45,521 nt of DNA from Pirellulales bacterium. Lineage in GTDB: Bacteria > Planctomycetota > Planctomycetia > Pirellulales > Thermoguttaceae. Positions 32,469 to 42,594 of the stretch are shown here, piece after piece (positions within the stretch are counted from its first letter, which is position 1; every line of letters begins with the position of its first letter). The stretch is from assembly GCA_016935315.1 (NCBI GenBank), contig JAFGRD010000165.1, positions 1 through 45,521 of the forward strand, in the 5' to 3' direction. Both the position numbers and the translations under genes were made by a program. Below the pieces are notes generated by a model, which saw only the letters and a list, made by a program, of their open reading frames with translations, made no database searches and was not told where the DNA came from.

Positions 32469-35372
32469 TCAGCCGTCTGAAGTTGTTCTTGACTCGTCTG
32501 GCTGATTCGGACAAGGGATTGCGGCGTTTGCGTCGGGAAGTTTTTGGCGAGAGGCGTGTTCGGCTACCACGGAAATCAGCTTCTTGTGGTCAATTGGCTT
32601 GACCAAATAATCGTCGCAGCCGGCGTGGAGGCACTTATCCCGGTCTGTGCTCATGGCGTGGGCCGTCAGGGCGATGATGGGACCCGTGTAACCCGCATCG
32701 CGGAGTCTGCTGGTCGCGGTGTAGCCGTCCATGACCGGCATCTGCATGTCCATCAGGATGACGTCGAATGGCGGCCGCTCGCCTCGTGCCTCCAGGGCAA
32801 GGTCGCAGGCAACCTGTCCGTTCTCGGCCACGGTCACCTCGGCCCCTGCGCTCTTCAGCAAGAACGAGATGAGCCGCTGATTGTCGGGGCCGTCTTCAGC
32901 AAGAAGAACTCGGCAATCGAGGTTGGCCTCAGGGGCATTTACCCCCCTGCCAGGGGCCGCTGACGTGTGCGCTTCAGTCGGAGTGTCCAGCATTTTCACG
33001 CCGTTTAACGGCCCGGTTCCGACCGTTACGGTGAATGTGCTGCTTTGGCCGGGAGTGCTCCGGACGATGATGTCACCACCGAGTGCCTCGGCCAGTCGCT
33101 TGCTGATGGCCAATCCCAGTCCCGTTCCGCCAAACTTGCGCGTTGTGGAAGAGTCTGCTTGGCTGAATGGTTTGAATAGCTTGGCAATCTGCTCCTGAGT
33201 CATCCCGATTCCCGTGTCGACCACCTCAAACTGCATCATGGGCTCGTCCGACTCGATATCCGACAGGCGAGCTACCAGCCGGACTATGCCAACTTCGGTG
33301 AACTTGACGGCATTGCCGGTGAGATTGATGAGTATCTGCCGCAATCGCGTCGGGTCGGACTGAATAGTCTCGGGTATCGGGCCGTCGTACTCGATTTCCA
33401 GAGGCAGGTTCTTCGCCTTGGCCCGAACGCGCATCAGCGAGACTACTTCAGCGAGAATCTGGCACGGTGAGCACTGAATATGCTCAACTTCCAGCTTGCC
33501 AGCCTCAATCTTGGACAGGTCCAGAATGTCATTGATGATTCCCGTGAGATACTCGCCGTTGTCTTTGATGGTTGCGGCCGCATCAAGCTGCTCTTGATCC
33601 ATCTCGGTTCCCATCAGGATTTCCGAGAAACCCAAGATGGCCGTCATCGGCGTGCGGATTTCGTGGCTCATGTTGGCCAGGAACTCGCTCTTGGCTTGAG
33701 TGGCCGCGAGCAGTCTCTCCTCCACCAGTTTGCGTTCGGAGATATTGCGCCACGTGGCCAGCATGGCCGAGCGCCCGGCCATTGGGATCGTAGCCAGCGA
33801 CACATCCACCCAGAACTCCGTGCCGTCCAAGCGGCAATGCATCCATTCGAAACGTGCCGAACCGGCCTCAATGGCCTCACTGATTCGTGCGGCGGCCCTT
33901 TCAGCAGACAGGGAGCCGTCTGGCTGACGCTCGGGCGAGAGAATCGCCGGCGACTGACCAATGACTTGGTCCCGGGTAGCGCCCAGCATGGATAGAATCG
34001 CATCATTGCAGTCGGTGAACAGACCGCCGTCCAGTATCAGGTGGCCATCTGGCGACCTTTCAAAAAGCAGTCGATGGCGAGCCTCGCTCTCATAGATGCG
34101 TCGATTCTTTCGGAGTACCAAATAGAGCGAGACGCCGAGCACCAACACTAGTAGCAGCACCGTCGCATAGAACATCTCAACGATGACATCGAGATTTCGC
34201 TCATAGAACGTCGGCAGGGGATTGAGGATGGTAGCTCGACGGGCGATCTCAGGCGGCAGCCGCAACCCGGTGCGTCGCAACTCCGCGGCGTCGAAGATGT
34301 ACTCGTTCGGGCTCGACGCGTTCGGTGGGATGTTGGCGACGCTCGTGCCACTGAGGTAGCGAGTGACCATTCCTGCGGCGGTCTCGCCCTGTTTGGCACC
34401 GCTAGTGACATAGCCACCAAGCACGCCCTGGTAAAGATATACGTCCTCCATGCTGAGGATTGTAAACGGACCGGCTTGCGCGATGGCCAAGACTGTTTCT
34501 TCCAAGCCCAGCGTGCAATCGCCGGCATCCTTCATCGCGCCGAGCGTACTCAGAAACACGAAGCGTTCAGGGCGGCCGCGCAACGATTCCACGAGCAGAT
34601 CGAGCCGGTTGTTGGACAGGAAGTGGGCGCTGATCTTTGGGTGACGGCCCAGTTCCACTTCGATATCAGAGCGTATGGCATCAAATGTCTCGGACTCGTC
34701 GCCCACTACCAAGATGTCGCGAGCCGCCGGTGCGAGGTAGTGCATCAACTCAAGATTTGGACCGATCTCCTTGCGTTCGAACACACCGGTGACGCGGTCG
34801 CGTGCGAGTTGTGCCTTCAGGTGATAGTCGTTGACGCCCGAGAAAAACACCGGCGCATTGGGGAAGATTTGCATGAGATGCGACAGAGCGAACGACATCG
34901 CATTGTCGTCGGTGACATAGATGACGTCGGGCTGAAACCCCTCGTATTTCTGCGCCAGCTGGCCGGCCATGAGGTTCGCGTAGGCGGTCGTATAGGGCAC
35001 CCTTTTGGTGTCAAGGTACTCGACGCTAACCGTGAAATAGTTGCGATCCACGGCAGTGAGTTTGCGAATGAACCCCTCATGTTGCCGTTTCGTCCACGGA
35101 TACTCCTGGCTGTACGAATGCAGAACAAAGATCGACTGGTTCTCGGCCGCGAGCAAGGGAGTGGCGCAGAGGGACAATAGCAGGCAGCACATTGCCTGCC
35201 GCGGGTCCGGCCGTGCCTGTGCGAGGAACCGTCGCCCGCGCGGCGACGTGCACGCAATCCGGCGCCGCCGCCAGGCTTCTGGCAGGAGCGTGGCCAGCAT
35301 CCGCATGACCACGCGTGGCACTGTGGTGCGAACTGCCACGGGCCGCTGCTCGAGTTTCCGGAAGGTGGGCAT
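32469..35372 (-). CDS. hybrid sensor histidine kinase with ABC-type periplasmic sensor
   Basis: The 967-aa protein has a basic leader and hydrophobic segment (61-75, ending LLAAENQ), an ABC-substrate-binding-like sensor region (about 78-375; [35 protein letters not shown]), a TM (about 400-420), a PAS domain (about 430-550), HisKA with the phospho-accepting H570 in MSHEIRTP, HATPase with the N box at N687 and G boxes DTGIGM and GGTGLGLAI, and a receiver domain (about 820-940) with D875 in [12 protein letters not shown]. It senses an external small molecule, probably directly through the ABC-like domain, and passes phosphate to its own receiver. No output regulator is adjacent. The start is uncertain: the signal-peptide core begins only near M61, so a later start is possible. 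Confidence 0.92.
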   Translation of the reverse strand: MPTFRKLEQRPVAVRTTVPRVVMRMLATLLPEAWRRRRIACTSPRGRRFLAQARPDPRQAMCCLLLSLCATPLLAAENQSIFVLHSYSQEYPWTKRQHEGFIRKLTAVDRNYFTVSVEYLDTKRVPYTTAYANLMAGQLAQKYEGFQPDVIYVTDDNAMSFALSHLMQIFPNAPVFFSGVNDYHLKAQLARDRVTGVFERKEIGPNLELMHYLAPAARDILVVGDESETFDAIRSDIEVELGRHPKISAHFLSNNRLDLLVESLRGRPERFVFLSTLGAMKDAGDCTLGLEETVLAIAQAGPFTILSMEDVYLYQGVLGGYVTSGAKQGETAAGMVTRYLSGTSVANIPPNASSPNEYIFDAAELRRTGLRLPPEIARRATILNPLPTFYERNLDVIVEMFYATVLLLVLVLGVSLYLVLRKNRRIYESEARHRLLFERSPDGHLILDGGLFTDCNDAILSMLGATRDQVIGQSPAILSPERQPDGSLSAERAAARISEAIEAGSARFEWMHCRLDGTEFWVDVSLATIPMAGRSAMLATWRNISERKLVEERLLAATQAKSEFLANMSHEIRTPMTAILGFSEILMGTEMDQEQLDAAATIKDNGEYLTGIINDILDLSKIEAGKLEVEHIQCSPCQILAEVVSLMRVRAKAKNLPLEIEYDGPIPETIQSDPTRLRQILINLTGNAVKFTEVGIVRLVARLSDIESDEPMMQFEVVDTGIGMTQEQIAKLFKPFSQADSSTTRKFGGTGLGLAISKRLAEALGGDIIVRSTPGQSSTFTVTVGTGPLNGVKMLDTPTEAHTSAAPGRGVNAPEANLDCRVLLAEDGPDNQRLISFLLKSAGAEVTVAENGQVACDLALEARGERPPFDVILMDMQMPVMDGYTATSRLRDAGYTGPIIALTAHAMSTDRDKCLHAGCDDYLVKPIDHKKLISVVAEHASRQKLPDANAAIPCPNQPDESRTTSDG

Positions 35373-35966
35373 AACAATGTCTGCTTTCGATACGCGAGAG
35401 CCGTTCCATGTGTTTCACATTCACAAATGGTGTCAGACCGGCGTGAGCCGCCGACAGCCAGACGTCCAGCCCTGTCGTTACATGGATTGCTTCGGCTGGA
35501 TCCAGGCAGCGGTATACCCGGTCAGAGCCGGCGAATTGTCGGAATCCAGGGGCCAATTCCCGGGAATCTGTTTCGTGTCTTCCGTAGCCGCGGACCTCCA
35601 GCGGCGATAGATGTCTGCCCCTGGCAACATATCACCAAGCGCTTTTGCCAATGGTAAATGATAGGTTGCTAGCATGGATGGAAGACAGTTTTCGGCACCG
35701 CGTTATTTCGATTGTGCCGGTTATCTGGGGATAAGTACCGGCAACAACCCACCTCTTCAACCCACCTCTTCAACCCACCTCTTCAACCCACCTTTTCAAC
35801 CCACCTTTTCAACCCGCCTGGCAGCAGATCTGGCAGCAAATCTGGCAGTAAGATCGCAGATTCGGGCGGATTATGGCGGCCGACGGGCGGGTATCGATGC
35901 GTCTTTGGGGGGCGTCTCTCGCAACCCGGAATCCCAATGTCGCATCGGATACCCGGGCGTTTTTCG
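35373..35966. other. intergenic region with 13-bp tandem array
   Basis: The 594-bp gap holds the 13-bp array at 35746-35810 and a short run of CTGGCAGCAGATCTGGCAGCAAATCTGG-like triplication directly after it (about 35819-35849, three CTGGCAG units). No coding sequence, RNA gene or clear promoter was recognised. Confidence 0.5.
35746..35810. repeat. 13-bp tandem repeat, five units
   Basis: AACCCACCTCTTC occurs three times (35746-35784), then AACCCACCTTTTC twice (35785-35810), differing at one base. A partial unit follows (AACCCGCC). One strand is very poor in G, so it is strongly strand-asymmetric. Confidence 0.95.
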
Positions 35967-36881
35967 TCAAGGGACGTATTGCGAGAGGTAGTTCCGGCTC
36001 TGGCGCAAGGCCGTTTTGCGGGCCTCCAGGCTGCCTTCGTACGCCCGATCCTCGACCTCGATGCAAACGGGTCCTTGGTAGCCGACGTCGGTCAGCACGG
36101 AGAAGAACTTCCCCCAGGCCACATCGCCCAGCCCGGGCAGCTTCGGCGTGTGCCATCTAAGCGGCGTGGCCAGCACGCCCCACTCGTCGAGCCCGCCGCG
36201 CTCGACCTTCGCGTCCTTGGCGTGGACGTGGAAGATCCGATCGGCGAACTCGCGTAGCGGCCGAAAGTAGTCGATCTGTTGCCAGACCATGTGCGAGGGG
36301 TCGAAGTTCAGGCCGAAGGCCGTGCTGGGGATCTCCTCGAACATCTGCCGCCAGACGGCCGGGCAATGGGCCAGGTTTTTGCCCCCGGGCCATTCGTCGT
36401 TGGTGAAGAACATCGGGCAGTTTTCGATACCGATCCGCACGCCGTGCTCTTCGGCCAACCGGATCAGCGGCGGCCAGACCTCGCGAAAGCGCGGCCAATT
36501 GTCTTCCACCGACCGGGTCCAATCGCGGCCGATGAACGTATTGACCACGTCGACGCCCAGCCGCGGCGCGGCCTGAATCACCTTCTTGATGTGCTCGATG
36601 TAGGTGTTCGCCTCGTCGGCGTCCGGCGTCAGGGGGTTGGGATAATAGCCCAGCCCGCTGATGGCCACGCCCGCCTGCTGCATGATCTGCTTCACGCGGC
36701 CGGCCTCGGCCTCCCCCAAGCCGTCCACGTCGACGTGCGTGATGCCGGCGTAGCGCCGCTCGGCCTTGCCCTTGGGCCAGCACATCAGCTCGACGCAGGC
36801 AAAACCCTCTTCGGCCGCAAAGGCCACAACCTCTTCGAGCGAGAGCTCGGGCAAGATCGCACTGACGAATCCGAGTTTCAC
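35967..36881 (-). CDS. TIM-barrel sugar phosphate isomerase/epimerase
   Basis: The 304-aa protein belongs to the xylose-isomerase-like TIM-barrel (AP endonuclease family 2) superfamily: [33 protein letters not shown] at the N-terminus, [10 protein letters not shown] (metal-ligand Glu, about residue 152), [12 protein letters not shown] (Asp/His, about 193-201), HVHAKDAK (about 217-224) and a final [10 protein letters not shown]. These enzymes isomerise or epimerise sugars and inositol derivatives with a divalent metal. The start is a GTG at 36881 overlapping the stop of the upstream Gfo/Idh/MocA gene (GTGA), showing translational coupling. The pair probably handles one sugar or cyclitol, unidentified. 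Confidence 0.92.
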   Translation of the reverse strand: MKLGFVSAILPELSLEEVVAFAAEEGFACVELMCWPKGKAERRYAGITHVDVDGLGEAEAGRVKQIMQQAGVAISGLGYYPNPLTPDADEANTYIEHIKKVIQAAPRLGVDVVNTFIGRDWTRSVEDNWPRFREVWPPLIRLAEEHGVRIGIENCPMFFTNDEWPGGKNLAHCPAVWRQMFEEIPSTAFGLNFDPSHMVWQQIDYFRPLREFADRIFHVHAKDAKVERGGLDEWGVLATPLRWHTPKLPGLGDVAWGKFFSVLTDVGYQGPVCIEVEDRAYEGSLEARKTALRQSRNYLSQYVP

Positions 36882-38038
36882 AAGGCACCTCCTTTGATCT
36901 CGACCCAGCCGCCCTGGCGGTTGCTGCGGGCGATGGCCTCGCAGAGCAAGATTTCCTGGTGGCCGTCGGCAAACGTGGGGAACGGGGCCGGGACGCTGAA
37001 ATCGCCCGCTTCAATATAGTCGTAGAACGTCCGGAAACACTGCTTGAACGTGTCGGGGAACCCTTCGTTGTGTCCGCCGGGGTAGCCGATGAAGGGCCGA
37101 GTCGCGTCGCAGACCAGCGCCGGGTCGCGCAACATGAGCTGGTTCGGCTGATCGCGATGGCCGATCCAAACCTCGTTGGGTTTCTCGCTCTCCCAGGCGA
37201 GCGCGCTCTTCGAGCCGGCAATCTCCACCCGCAGACAGTTCTTCCGCCCGGCGGTTACCTGCGAAACCCAGAGCACGCCCCGGGCGCCGCCGGCCATCCG
37301 CAGCATGATGCAGCCGTAGTCTTCGGTGCCGATTTCGACGGGCTCGGTTTCGGCCGGTGGGGCTCCCTTTCCGGTGAAGGTTTCCACTTCGCCCTTCGGC
37401 CGCTGCCGCGTGGGGTAGACCGTGCGGAGGTCGGCGCAGACGGCTTCCACTTCCAGCCCGCTGATCGACCGGACCAGATCGAGCCAATGCGTGCCGATGT
37501 CGGCCACGGCCCGCAACTCGCCGCCCTCGTCGACCAGCACGCGCCAGTTGTAGTCGGTCGGATACAACAGCCAGTCTTGCACGTAGCTGCCGCAGATCGA
37601 GAAAACCTCGCCCAACTGGCCGCCGCGGACCATCTCCCGCATTTCCAGGCACAACGGATAGTAGCGGAGGTTGTAGTTCACGCCCGCGGCCAGACCGGTC
37701 TCCTTGGCCAGGGCCACCAACTCGCCCGACTCCTCGGAGTTCATCGCCAAGGGCTTCTCGCAGATCACGTGCTTGCCCGCGCGGAGCGCCTCGCGGGCCA
37801 TCTCGAAGTGCAGACGGTTGGGCACGGCGATATGTGCGGCATGGACGTTCTTGTCGCCCAATAGCTCCGCAAAGCCCGAGTAGGCCTTGGGGACGTCCAG
37901 GGCCGCGGCGGTCTGCCGGCTTTCTTCGTCCGAAACTCCCAGGACGCCGACGACGTTGACACCCACGCGCCGCAGCGCCTCTACGTGAACGGGTCCGATG
38001 AAACCGGCCCCAATTACGGCCACACCAATGTCGCGCAT
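36878..38038 (-). CDS. Gfo/Idh/MocA-family oxidoreductase
   Basis: The 386-aa product from ATG 38038 begins with a Rossmann motif [19 protein letters not shown] and contains the family's [15 protein letters not shown] (catalytic Lys, about 96-97) and a C-terminal alpha/beta domain with [15 protein letters not shown]. It is an NAD(P)-dependent dehydrogenase for sugars or inositol. AAGGAG just upstream fixes the start; a frame from 38092 is not needed. It overlaps the TIM-barrel gene by 4 bp, and the two form a small operon. This combination is expanded in planctomycetes. Confidence 0.93.
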   Translation of the reverse strand: MRDIGVAVIGAGFIGPVHVEALRRVGVNVVGVLGVSDEESRQTAAALDVPKAYSGFAELLGDKNVHAAHIAVPNRLHFEMAREALRAGKHVICEKPLAMNSEESGELVALAKETGLAAGVNYNLRYYPLCLEMREMVRGGQLGEVFSICGSYVQDWLLYPTDYNWRVLVDEGGELRAVADIGTHWLDLVRSISGLEVEAVCADLRTVYPTRQRPKGEVETFTGKGAPPAETEPVEIGTEDYGCIMLRMAGGARGVLWVSQVTAGRKNCLRVEIAGSKSALAWESEKPNEVWIGHRDQPNQLMLRDPALVCDATRPFIGYPGGHNEGFPDTFKQCFRTFYDYIEAGDFSVPAPFPTFADGHQEILLCEAIARSNRQGGWVEIKGGAL

Positions 38039-38200
38039 GAATGATCTCCTTGAAGGATGGTGAAAGTCTTCCGCTGTCCGTCTTCCGGTCACTGCCCCAT
38101 GACGGCGCGCCGTCGAGTCTACTTCGACCGCACGGCCGGGGTCAAGCCCCCGGTAATCTAGGCAGGCTGGGTGCTCTTGCAGGGGCCGGCGGCGAGGCGG

Positions 38201-39145
38201 TCAGGGCCGGCGGTCGAGCCCGAATTCGATCTCGATGGGATTGAAACCGATGTGGATCTCTTCGGTCGTCCAACGGTACTTGAAGCGGTTGACGAGGTGT
38301 TCGGCCAGCTTGAAGTACTGCTCCATCTCGCTGAGGTCGAACTCGTCGATCAGGGAGCCGTCGGGGCGTGCGGCGTGGGCGGAGATGACCAGCAGGTGAT
38401 ACTTGCCCTGGTCGGGCACGACTAGTGAGAATGCCCCGGAAGCGTCGGCCCGCGTGTAGACTCCGCCCAGATCGGCGATTGTACGAACCGTCTTCTGATT
38501 CTCCCCCGGCGGCGGATCCTGGGGGCGGATGCCCTGGATCAGCATGGTTTTCTCGGGATACTCTCCGTCGGGCAGGGCAATGATCACGGCGCCCTGGTCG
38601 CCGACGAGCTGTTCCGAACTGGGGCTGTAGGCCACGCGGCCCTCGACCAGGATACGTTCCTTGGCGGCCGCCTCTTCTTCGGCCTGCTGGTGGTAGTTGG
38701 CGTCGCCGCGGCCGATGAGGTAGCCTGCCCCGAAAAACACTGCCGCCAGAACCAGCAGCAAAACGCCCTGGACGTAGAAGCTCCGTCGGGGAAAGAGGAT
38801 CATGCCGCCGGGCACCGGCTCGCCCGGCTCCTGAAGGGCCGTTCTTGCCGGCGGCTTGCTCGGGGGAGTCGGCTCCGATGTCGCGGCCGCGACCTTCTCC
38901 GCCGTCGGCGCTGGCGGGGTCTCGATGGCCGAGGGCTGGTCGTCGTAGACCACCAGGTCGGCCGGCGTCTCGACCGTCTCGTGTGTCTTGGCGAAGTGGT
39001 CCATGGCCATAGCGGCCGCCGCGGCCTCCTCGCTGGGTACGACTTGCGAGATTCCGCACTTGGGACATTCCACCACGCTGCCGGCCTTGCGGGTGGCGAT
39101 CCCCAGAAGTTGGTGGCAGCGTTTGCAGTGGAATCGAATGGGCAT
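38201..39145 (-). CDS. zinc-ribbon membrane protein with regulatory-like C-terminus
   Basis: From ATG 39145 the 314-aa product starts with a zinc ribbon (C7-x2-C10 ... C27-x2-C30; HCKRCHQLLGIATRKAG ... VECPKCG), followed by an Ala/Pro-rich acidic linker, one TM (about 122-145, SFYVQGVLLLVLAAVFFGAGYLIGR) and a C-terminal part (about 165-314) with a carboxypeptidase-regulatory-like beta-sandwich look (VEGRVAYSPSSEQLVGDQGAVIIALPDG, GAFSLVVPDQGKYHLLVIS). The ribbon would be cytoplasmic and the sandwich outside. This zinc-ribbon/TM design is frequent in planctomycetes; function unknown. Confidence 0.8.
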   Translation of the reverse strand: MPIRFHCKRCHQLLGIATRKAGSVVECPKCGISQVVPSEEAAAAAMAMDHFAKTHETVETPADLVVYDDQPSAIETPPAPTAEKVAAATSEPTPPSKPPARTALQEPGEPVPGGMILFPRRSFYVQGVLLLVLAAVFFGAGYLIGRGDANYHQQAEEEAAAKERILVEGRVAYSPSSEQLVGDQGAVIIALPDGEYPEKTMLIQGIRPQDPPPGENQKTVRTIADLGGVYTRADASGAFSLVVPDQGKYHLLVISAHAARPDGSLIDEFDLSEMEQYFKLAEHLVNRFKYRWTTEEIHIGFNPIEIEFGLDRRP

Positions 39146-39225
39146 GGAGAACCGGCCGGGCGAGTCCAGGGCACTCTGCAGAAGTCCTACTCCATTCCAG
39201 ACTAACACGCCGTGGCGGCCAAGGG

Positions 39226-39483
39226 CTAGGACCCCTCGCCTTCGTGCGAATCGGCGTCAACCAGAGAATTGAGGCCTTGGACTACCACCAGGCTGATGAG
39301 GGCGACAACCCAGAGCATCGCGCCGCCGAGGGCGATATACCTCAACGCGCTCCCCCCCGACGTGTCGCCCATGGCCACCAGAAGTACTGAAACGCCCCAA
39401 ATGACACACATGGCGATCGGCAGCACCAGAACGCCGGCGATCAACAGCAGCACGACCCACCGCGGGATCCATTGTCGCTTCAT
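39226..39483 (-). CDS. small two-helix membrane protein, 85 aa
   Basis: From ATG 39483 the product has two TM helices (about 9-38 and 48-70) and an acidic C-terminal tail (DADSHEGEGS). AAGGA lies upstream at a suitable distance. No family recognised. It ends 80 bp before the zinc-ribbon gene starts, so the two may be co-transcribed. The upstream minus-strand sequence contains GATACTTGACA (39539-39529), also present upstream of the membrane gene at 30766. Confidence 0.7.
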   Translation of the reverse strand: MKRQWIPRWVVLLLIAGVLVLPIAMCVIWGVSVLLVAMGDTSGGSALRYIALGGAMLWVVALISLVVVQGLNSLVDADSHEGEGS

Positions 39484-39692
39484 GAGAGTTTCCTTAGTTT
39501 CCCCAATCTTGCGGACCGGCAAGGTTTCTGTCAAGTATCGCGTCCAAAAGCTGCCAGTCACGATCGGGCCCGCCGGGAGGCCCATTCCGCAGTCTGTTGA
39601 TAGGCCCCAGATTCACTTCTCTCCATGGCGCACCCCCTCGATGGGTTCCTCTTCGGTTGACTTCAGGCCGCGGGGTGACAAAATGGAACTAA

Positions 39693-39722
39693 GGGCTCGC
39701 CAGAGAACAAGCTGGGCATTCT
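39693..39722 (-). repeat. dispersed repeat family, partial inverted copy 3
   Basis: On the minus strand this reads AGAATGCCCAGCTTGTTCTC then TGGCGAGCCC, matching the tails of the repeats at 9264 and 13760. A more distant CGCCGCAAGCGTTTCC about 90 bp to the right may be the separated hairpin half. The 266-bp gap around it (39586-39851) shows no gene. Confidence 0.5.
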
Positions 39723-39851
39723 CCTACGAGTCCTAACCGGACTTAGGCACGATGGCGAGTCCCAAGCGTGCGGCAGCGACCGGCGCCGCGCCGCAAGCGT
39801 TTCCGCTGACGAGCCCCTACTAATCCGCTGGGGAACAGGAGGAGGATCGCC

Positions 39852-42248
39852 ATGAGGCAATTCGGGCGAGGCTGTTTCCCGGTGTGGGCGTCGGTCGCAG
39901 CTTGCGCAGTCGCCTGGGGCTTGTTTGCCGGCGCGGTTTCCGCGGCCGAGATCGTGTTGCAGGACGGCCGGACCTTGAAGGGTAAGCCCGTGGAGGTCTC
40001 CGGCCTGGCCGAGCTGCCCCAGGCGCCCGGTCCCGACGGCGTGGGCCCGGTGCGCTCGATCGTTATGCTCGACGACGATTTGCGGCGCACGTTTGTTTCC
40101 CAGCGGCTGGTCCAGGATGTGCGACAGGACGATCCGGGCCAGGTAGTCGAGAAGTTTGACATTTGGCAGCGGGTGCCCCGGGCAGGACGCGCGGTCAAGA
40201 GCGTGGGCCCCGTGTTGCGAATCACGCCGTTCGACGAGTTCGGCCGGCGGATCTTCAGCTTCAACACCGTCGAGGGCCCGGTCGACGTGCGACAGGGAAT
40301 CACGCTGCTGACGCCGCAATGGGCCAAGGTCGAAGGCGAGTCGCACCTGTGGGACATGCGAATCGCCACCAGCTCGATTCCTCCTGAAACCTTGCACAAA
40401 ATCCTGCTGAAGCAGATCAATCCCAACGACGTTGAGCACCGCAAGAAGATCGCCCGGTTCTATCTCCAGGCCGAGCGCTACCGGGACGCCCGCGAGGCCC
40501 TGGAGGGCATTGTCGGGAGTTTCCCCGACAAGCCGGACCTCCAGCAGGAATTGGCGCCGCTGATTCGGGCATTGCGGCAGATGGAAACGCAGCGGTTGCT
40601 GTCGTTGTTGAAGCTCCGCCGCGACGCGGGCCAACACCACACGGTGCTCCGGCTGCTCAAGGCGTTCCCCTCCGAAAACGTCGCCGGCGAGATCCTCCAG
40701 CAGGTCCGCGAGATGGTGCAGGAATATGAAGTCGCACAGGCTCGGGGGCGGCAAGTGCTCCAACAGCTCGACCTTGTCGTGGCCGAGATCAAGGACACGC
40801 CGCTTCGGGCGAGGATCAAGCCGATTCGCGACGAAATCGAGGCCGAGTTGAACATCAACACACTGGGCCGGATGACGTCGTTCCTGCAGCACTGCGACAA
40901 CGCCAATCTTCAGCCCGAGGAAAAGGCGGCGATCGCCGTCAGCGGCTGGCTGCTGGGCTCCGACGCCGCGACGGAGAACCTCCCCGTGGCCTTGTCGGTG
41001 TACCGCGTTCGCGATCTGGCGCGGCGGTATTTGCGCGAGCCGATCAAGCTGAACCGGGCACAGATTTTCGGCCAAATGGTCTCGGAAGAAGGGGCCTCGC
41101 CACAACGCGTGGCCGGGTTGCTGGCCCACATGAAGCCGGCCGTCGAGCCGCCCGAGCCCGTCTCGCCGGAGCGACCGGCCTTCTTCCGGCTCGAGGTCCC
41201 CGGCCTGCCCAAGGAGCCGCCGGTCGAGTACCTGGTGCAGCTCCCGCCCGAGTACGATCCGTATCGACTCTATCCGACGATCCTTACCTTGCACGGAGCG
41301 GGCACGACGCCGGCGCACCAGATCGACTGGTGGGCTGGTGCGTGGACCGAGGGCACGGGGCGTTCAGGCCAGGCCGCCGGCCACGGCTACATCGTGATTG
41401 CTCCCCGCTGGGCTGCCCAGCATCAGAAGCGCTACGGCTACTCCGCCCGGGCGCACGCCGCCGTGCTGAACAGCCTCCGCGACGCCTGCCGGCGGTTCTC
41501 CGTGGATACGGATCGGGTGTTTCTGACGGGCCACTCCATGGGCGGCGACGCGGCGTGGGACCTGGGGCTGGCCCATCCCGACCTTTGGGCCGGCGTGATT
41601 CCGATTGTGGCCGTGGCCGACCGCTATTGCTCGCGCTATTGGGAAAACGCCCAGTACGTGCCCTTCTACGTGATCGCCGGCGAGCTCGACGGCGACAAGC
41701 TCACCCGCAACGCCACCGATCTGGACCGCTACCTAAGACGCGGCTACAACTGCACGGTGGTCGAATTCCAGGGCCGGGGCCACGAGCACTTCTCCGACGA
41801 GATCCTCCGGCTGTTCGACTGGATGGGCCGGCTGCAGCGCGATTTCTTCCCGCGCGAGTTCACCTGCTCGACCATGCGCCTGTGGGACAATTTCTTCTGG
41901 TGGATCGAGCTGGAGGATCTGCCTCCCCGCTCGATGATCGACCCGGCCGTCTGGCCGCCGTCGCGCGGCACCCAGGTCGTGCAGGTCACCGCCAAGGTGC
42001 TCAACAACAACGGGGTGAACGTCCGCACGGGTGCCGCCCGGGCCACCGTGTGGCTGACGCCCCGGATCATCGATTTTCAGCAGCGGGCGATGATCGTGGT
42101 CAACGGCCGGCGGGTCAACGGCCGAGAACCCTTCGTCGAACCCGATCTGCAGACGCTCCTGGACGATGTCTACGCCCGCGGCGACCGCCAGCATCCCTTC
42201 TGGGCCAAGATCGAGATGAACACCGGGCGCGTCAGCGCGAGCAGGTAG
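39852..42248 (+). CDS. exported alpha/beta-hydrolase (esterase/PHB-depolymerase-like), 798 aa
   Basis: A signal peptide (1-31) precedes an N-terminal region (about 32-435) of helical repeats without known domain. Residues about 455-690 are an alpha/beta hydrolase related to esterase D/PHB depolymerase or prolyl-oligopeptidase types: LPPEYDPYRLYPTILTLHGAG, nucleophile elbow GHSMGG (S562), acid near D613 or D615 in GELDGDK, and catalytic-His candidate H644 in GRGHEHF. A short C-terminal beta part follows (about 705-798). It probably cleaves an extracellular ester or polymer. The start is fixed by a strong AGGAGGA upstream. The large unrecognised N-terminal half distinguishes it from ordinary secreted esterases. 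No operon partner. Confidence 0.85.
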   Translation: MRQFGRGCFPVWASVAACAVAWGLFAGAVSAAEIVLQDGRTLKGKPVEVSGLAELPQAPGPDGVGPVRSIVMLDDDLRRTFVSQRLVQDVRQDDPGQVVEKFDIWQRVPRAGRAVKSVGPVLRITPFDEFGRRIFSFNTVEGPVDVRQGITLLTPQWAKVEGESHLWDMRIATSSIPPETLHKILLKQINPNDVEHRKKIARFYLQAERYRDAREALEGIVGSFPDKPDLQQELAPLIRALRQMETQRLLSLLKLRRDAGQHHTVLRLLKAFPSENVAGEILQQVREMVQEYEVAQARGRQVLQQLDLVVAEIKDTPLRARIKPIRDEIEAELNINTLGRMTSFLQHCDNANLQPEEKAAIAVSGWLLGSDAATENLPVALSVYRVRDLARRYLREPIKLNRAQIFGQMVSEEGASPQRVAGLLAHMKPAVEPPEPVSPERPAFFRLEVPGLPKEPPVEYLVQLPPEYDPYRLYPTILTLHGAGTTPAHQIDWWAGAWTEGTGRSGQAAGHGYIVIAPRWAAQHQKRYGYSARAHAAVLNSLRDACRRFSVDTDRVFLTGHSMGGDAAWDLGLAHPDLWAGVIPIVAVADRYCSRYWENAQYVPFYVIAGELDGDKLTRNATDLDRYLRRGYNCTVVEFQGRGHEHFSDEILRLFDWMGRLQRDFFPREFTCSTMRLWDNFFWWIELEDLPPRSMIDPAVWPPSRGTQVVQVTAKVLNNNGVNVRTGAARATVWLTPRIIDFQQRAMIVVNGRRVNGREPFVEPDLQTLLDDVYARGDRQHPFWAKIEMNTGRVSASR

Positions 42249-42313
42249 GCCGGCCCCGTTCTGTCGACATCTCTTCAGCGTCTTTTCAGGGGCCGACCGC
42301 GGCGACTTTTTTT

Positions 42314-42351
42314 GCCCGGGTGGGCGGTGACTCGCACGAACCCCCACCCGG
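42314..42351 (+). terminator. perfect 10-bp inverted repeat after the esterase gene
   Basis: CCCGGGTGGG (42314-42323) and CCCACCCGGG (42342-42351) pair perfectly around an 18-base loop, 66 bp past the esterase stop. A T-run precedes rather than follows the hairpin, so a classical intrinsic terminator is not shown. Confidence 0.35.
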
Positions 42352-42400
42352 GTTGACGCCCGGTGCCTCATTTGTCGCGGCCGTTTCTACGGGGCGTGCC

Positions 42401-42428
42401 TTGACACGCGGCAGGGGAGCGATATGTT
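42401..42428 (+). promoter_or_regulatory. possible promoter ahead of cassette-like gene
   Basis: TTGACA (42401-42406, perfect -35) and TATGTT (42423-42428, 4/6 -10) have a 16-base spacer. It lies about 170 bp upstream of the lipoprotein gene at 42595 and before the GTTAGCC site. Confidence 0.35.
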
Positions 42429-42594
42429 GGCGATTGTTGAGGGAGGGCTCACGTGTCATCGACAATTCCCATCCGGATACCATGTCTTGTATCTGCCCTA
42501 CTGTGTGTTTGCTGGGTCGTCGCGGGCTTGGCTATTCGTGGCACGACATATGCGTGGGAACAAACGATTAACACACTTGGGCGTTAGCCGAAGA

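Larger units (their letters stand above)
42249..42594. other. intergenic region at the start of the accessory tail
   Basis: This 346-bp gap holds a perfect 10-bp hairpin (42314-42351), a TTGACA promoter-like site (42401) and an integron-type core site GTTAGCC (about 42583-42589). An open frame from 42424 runs into the next gene in frame but its first 57 residues do not look like protein, so the start was put at 42595. Confidence 0.5.

Noticed and set aside
36157-37221. Minus-strand frame overlapping the TIM-barrel and Gfo/Idh genes
   Set aside because: It is in another frame over two well-supported genes and shows shadow composition.
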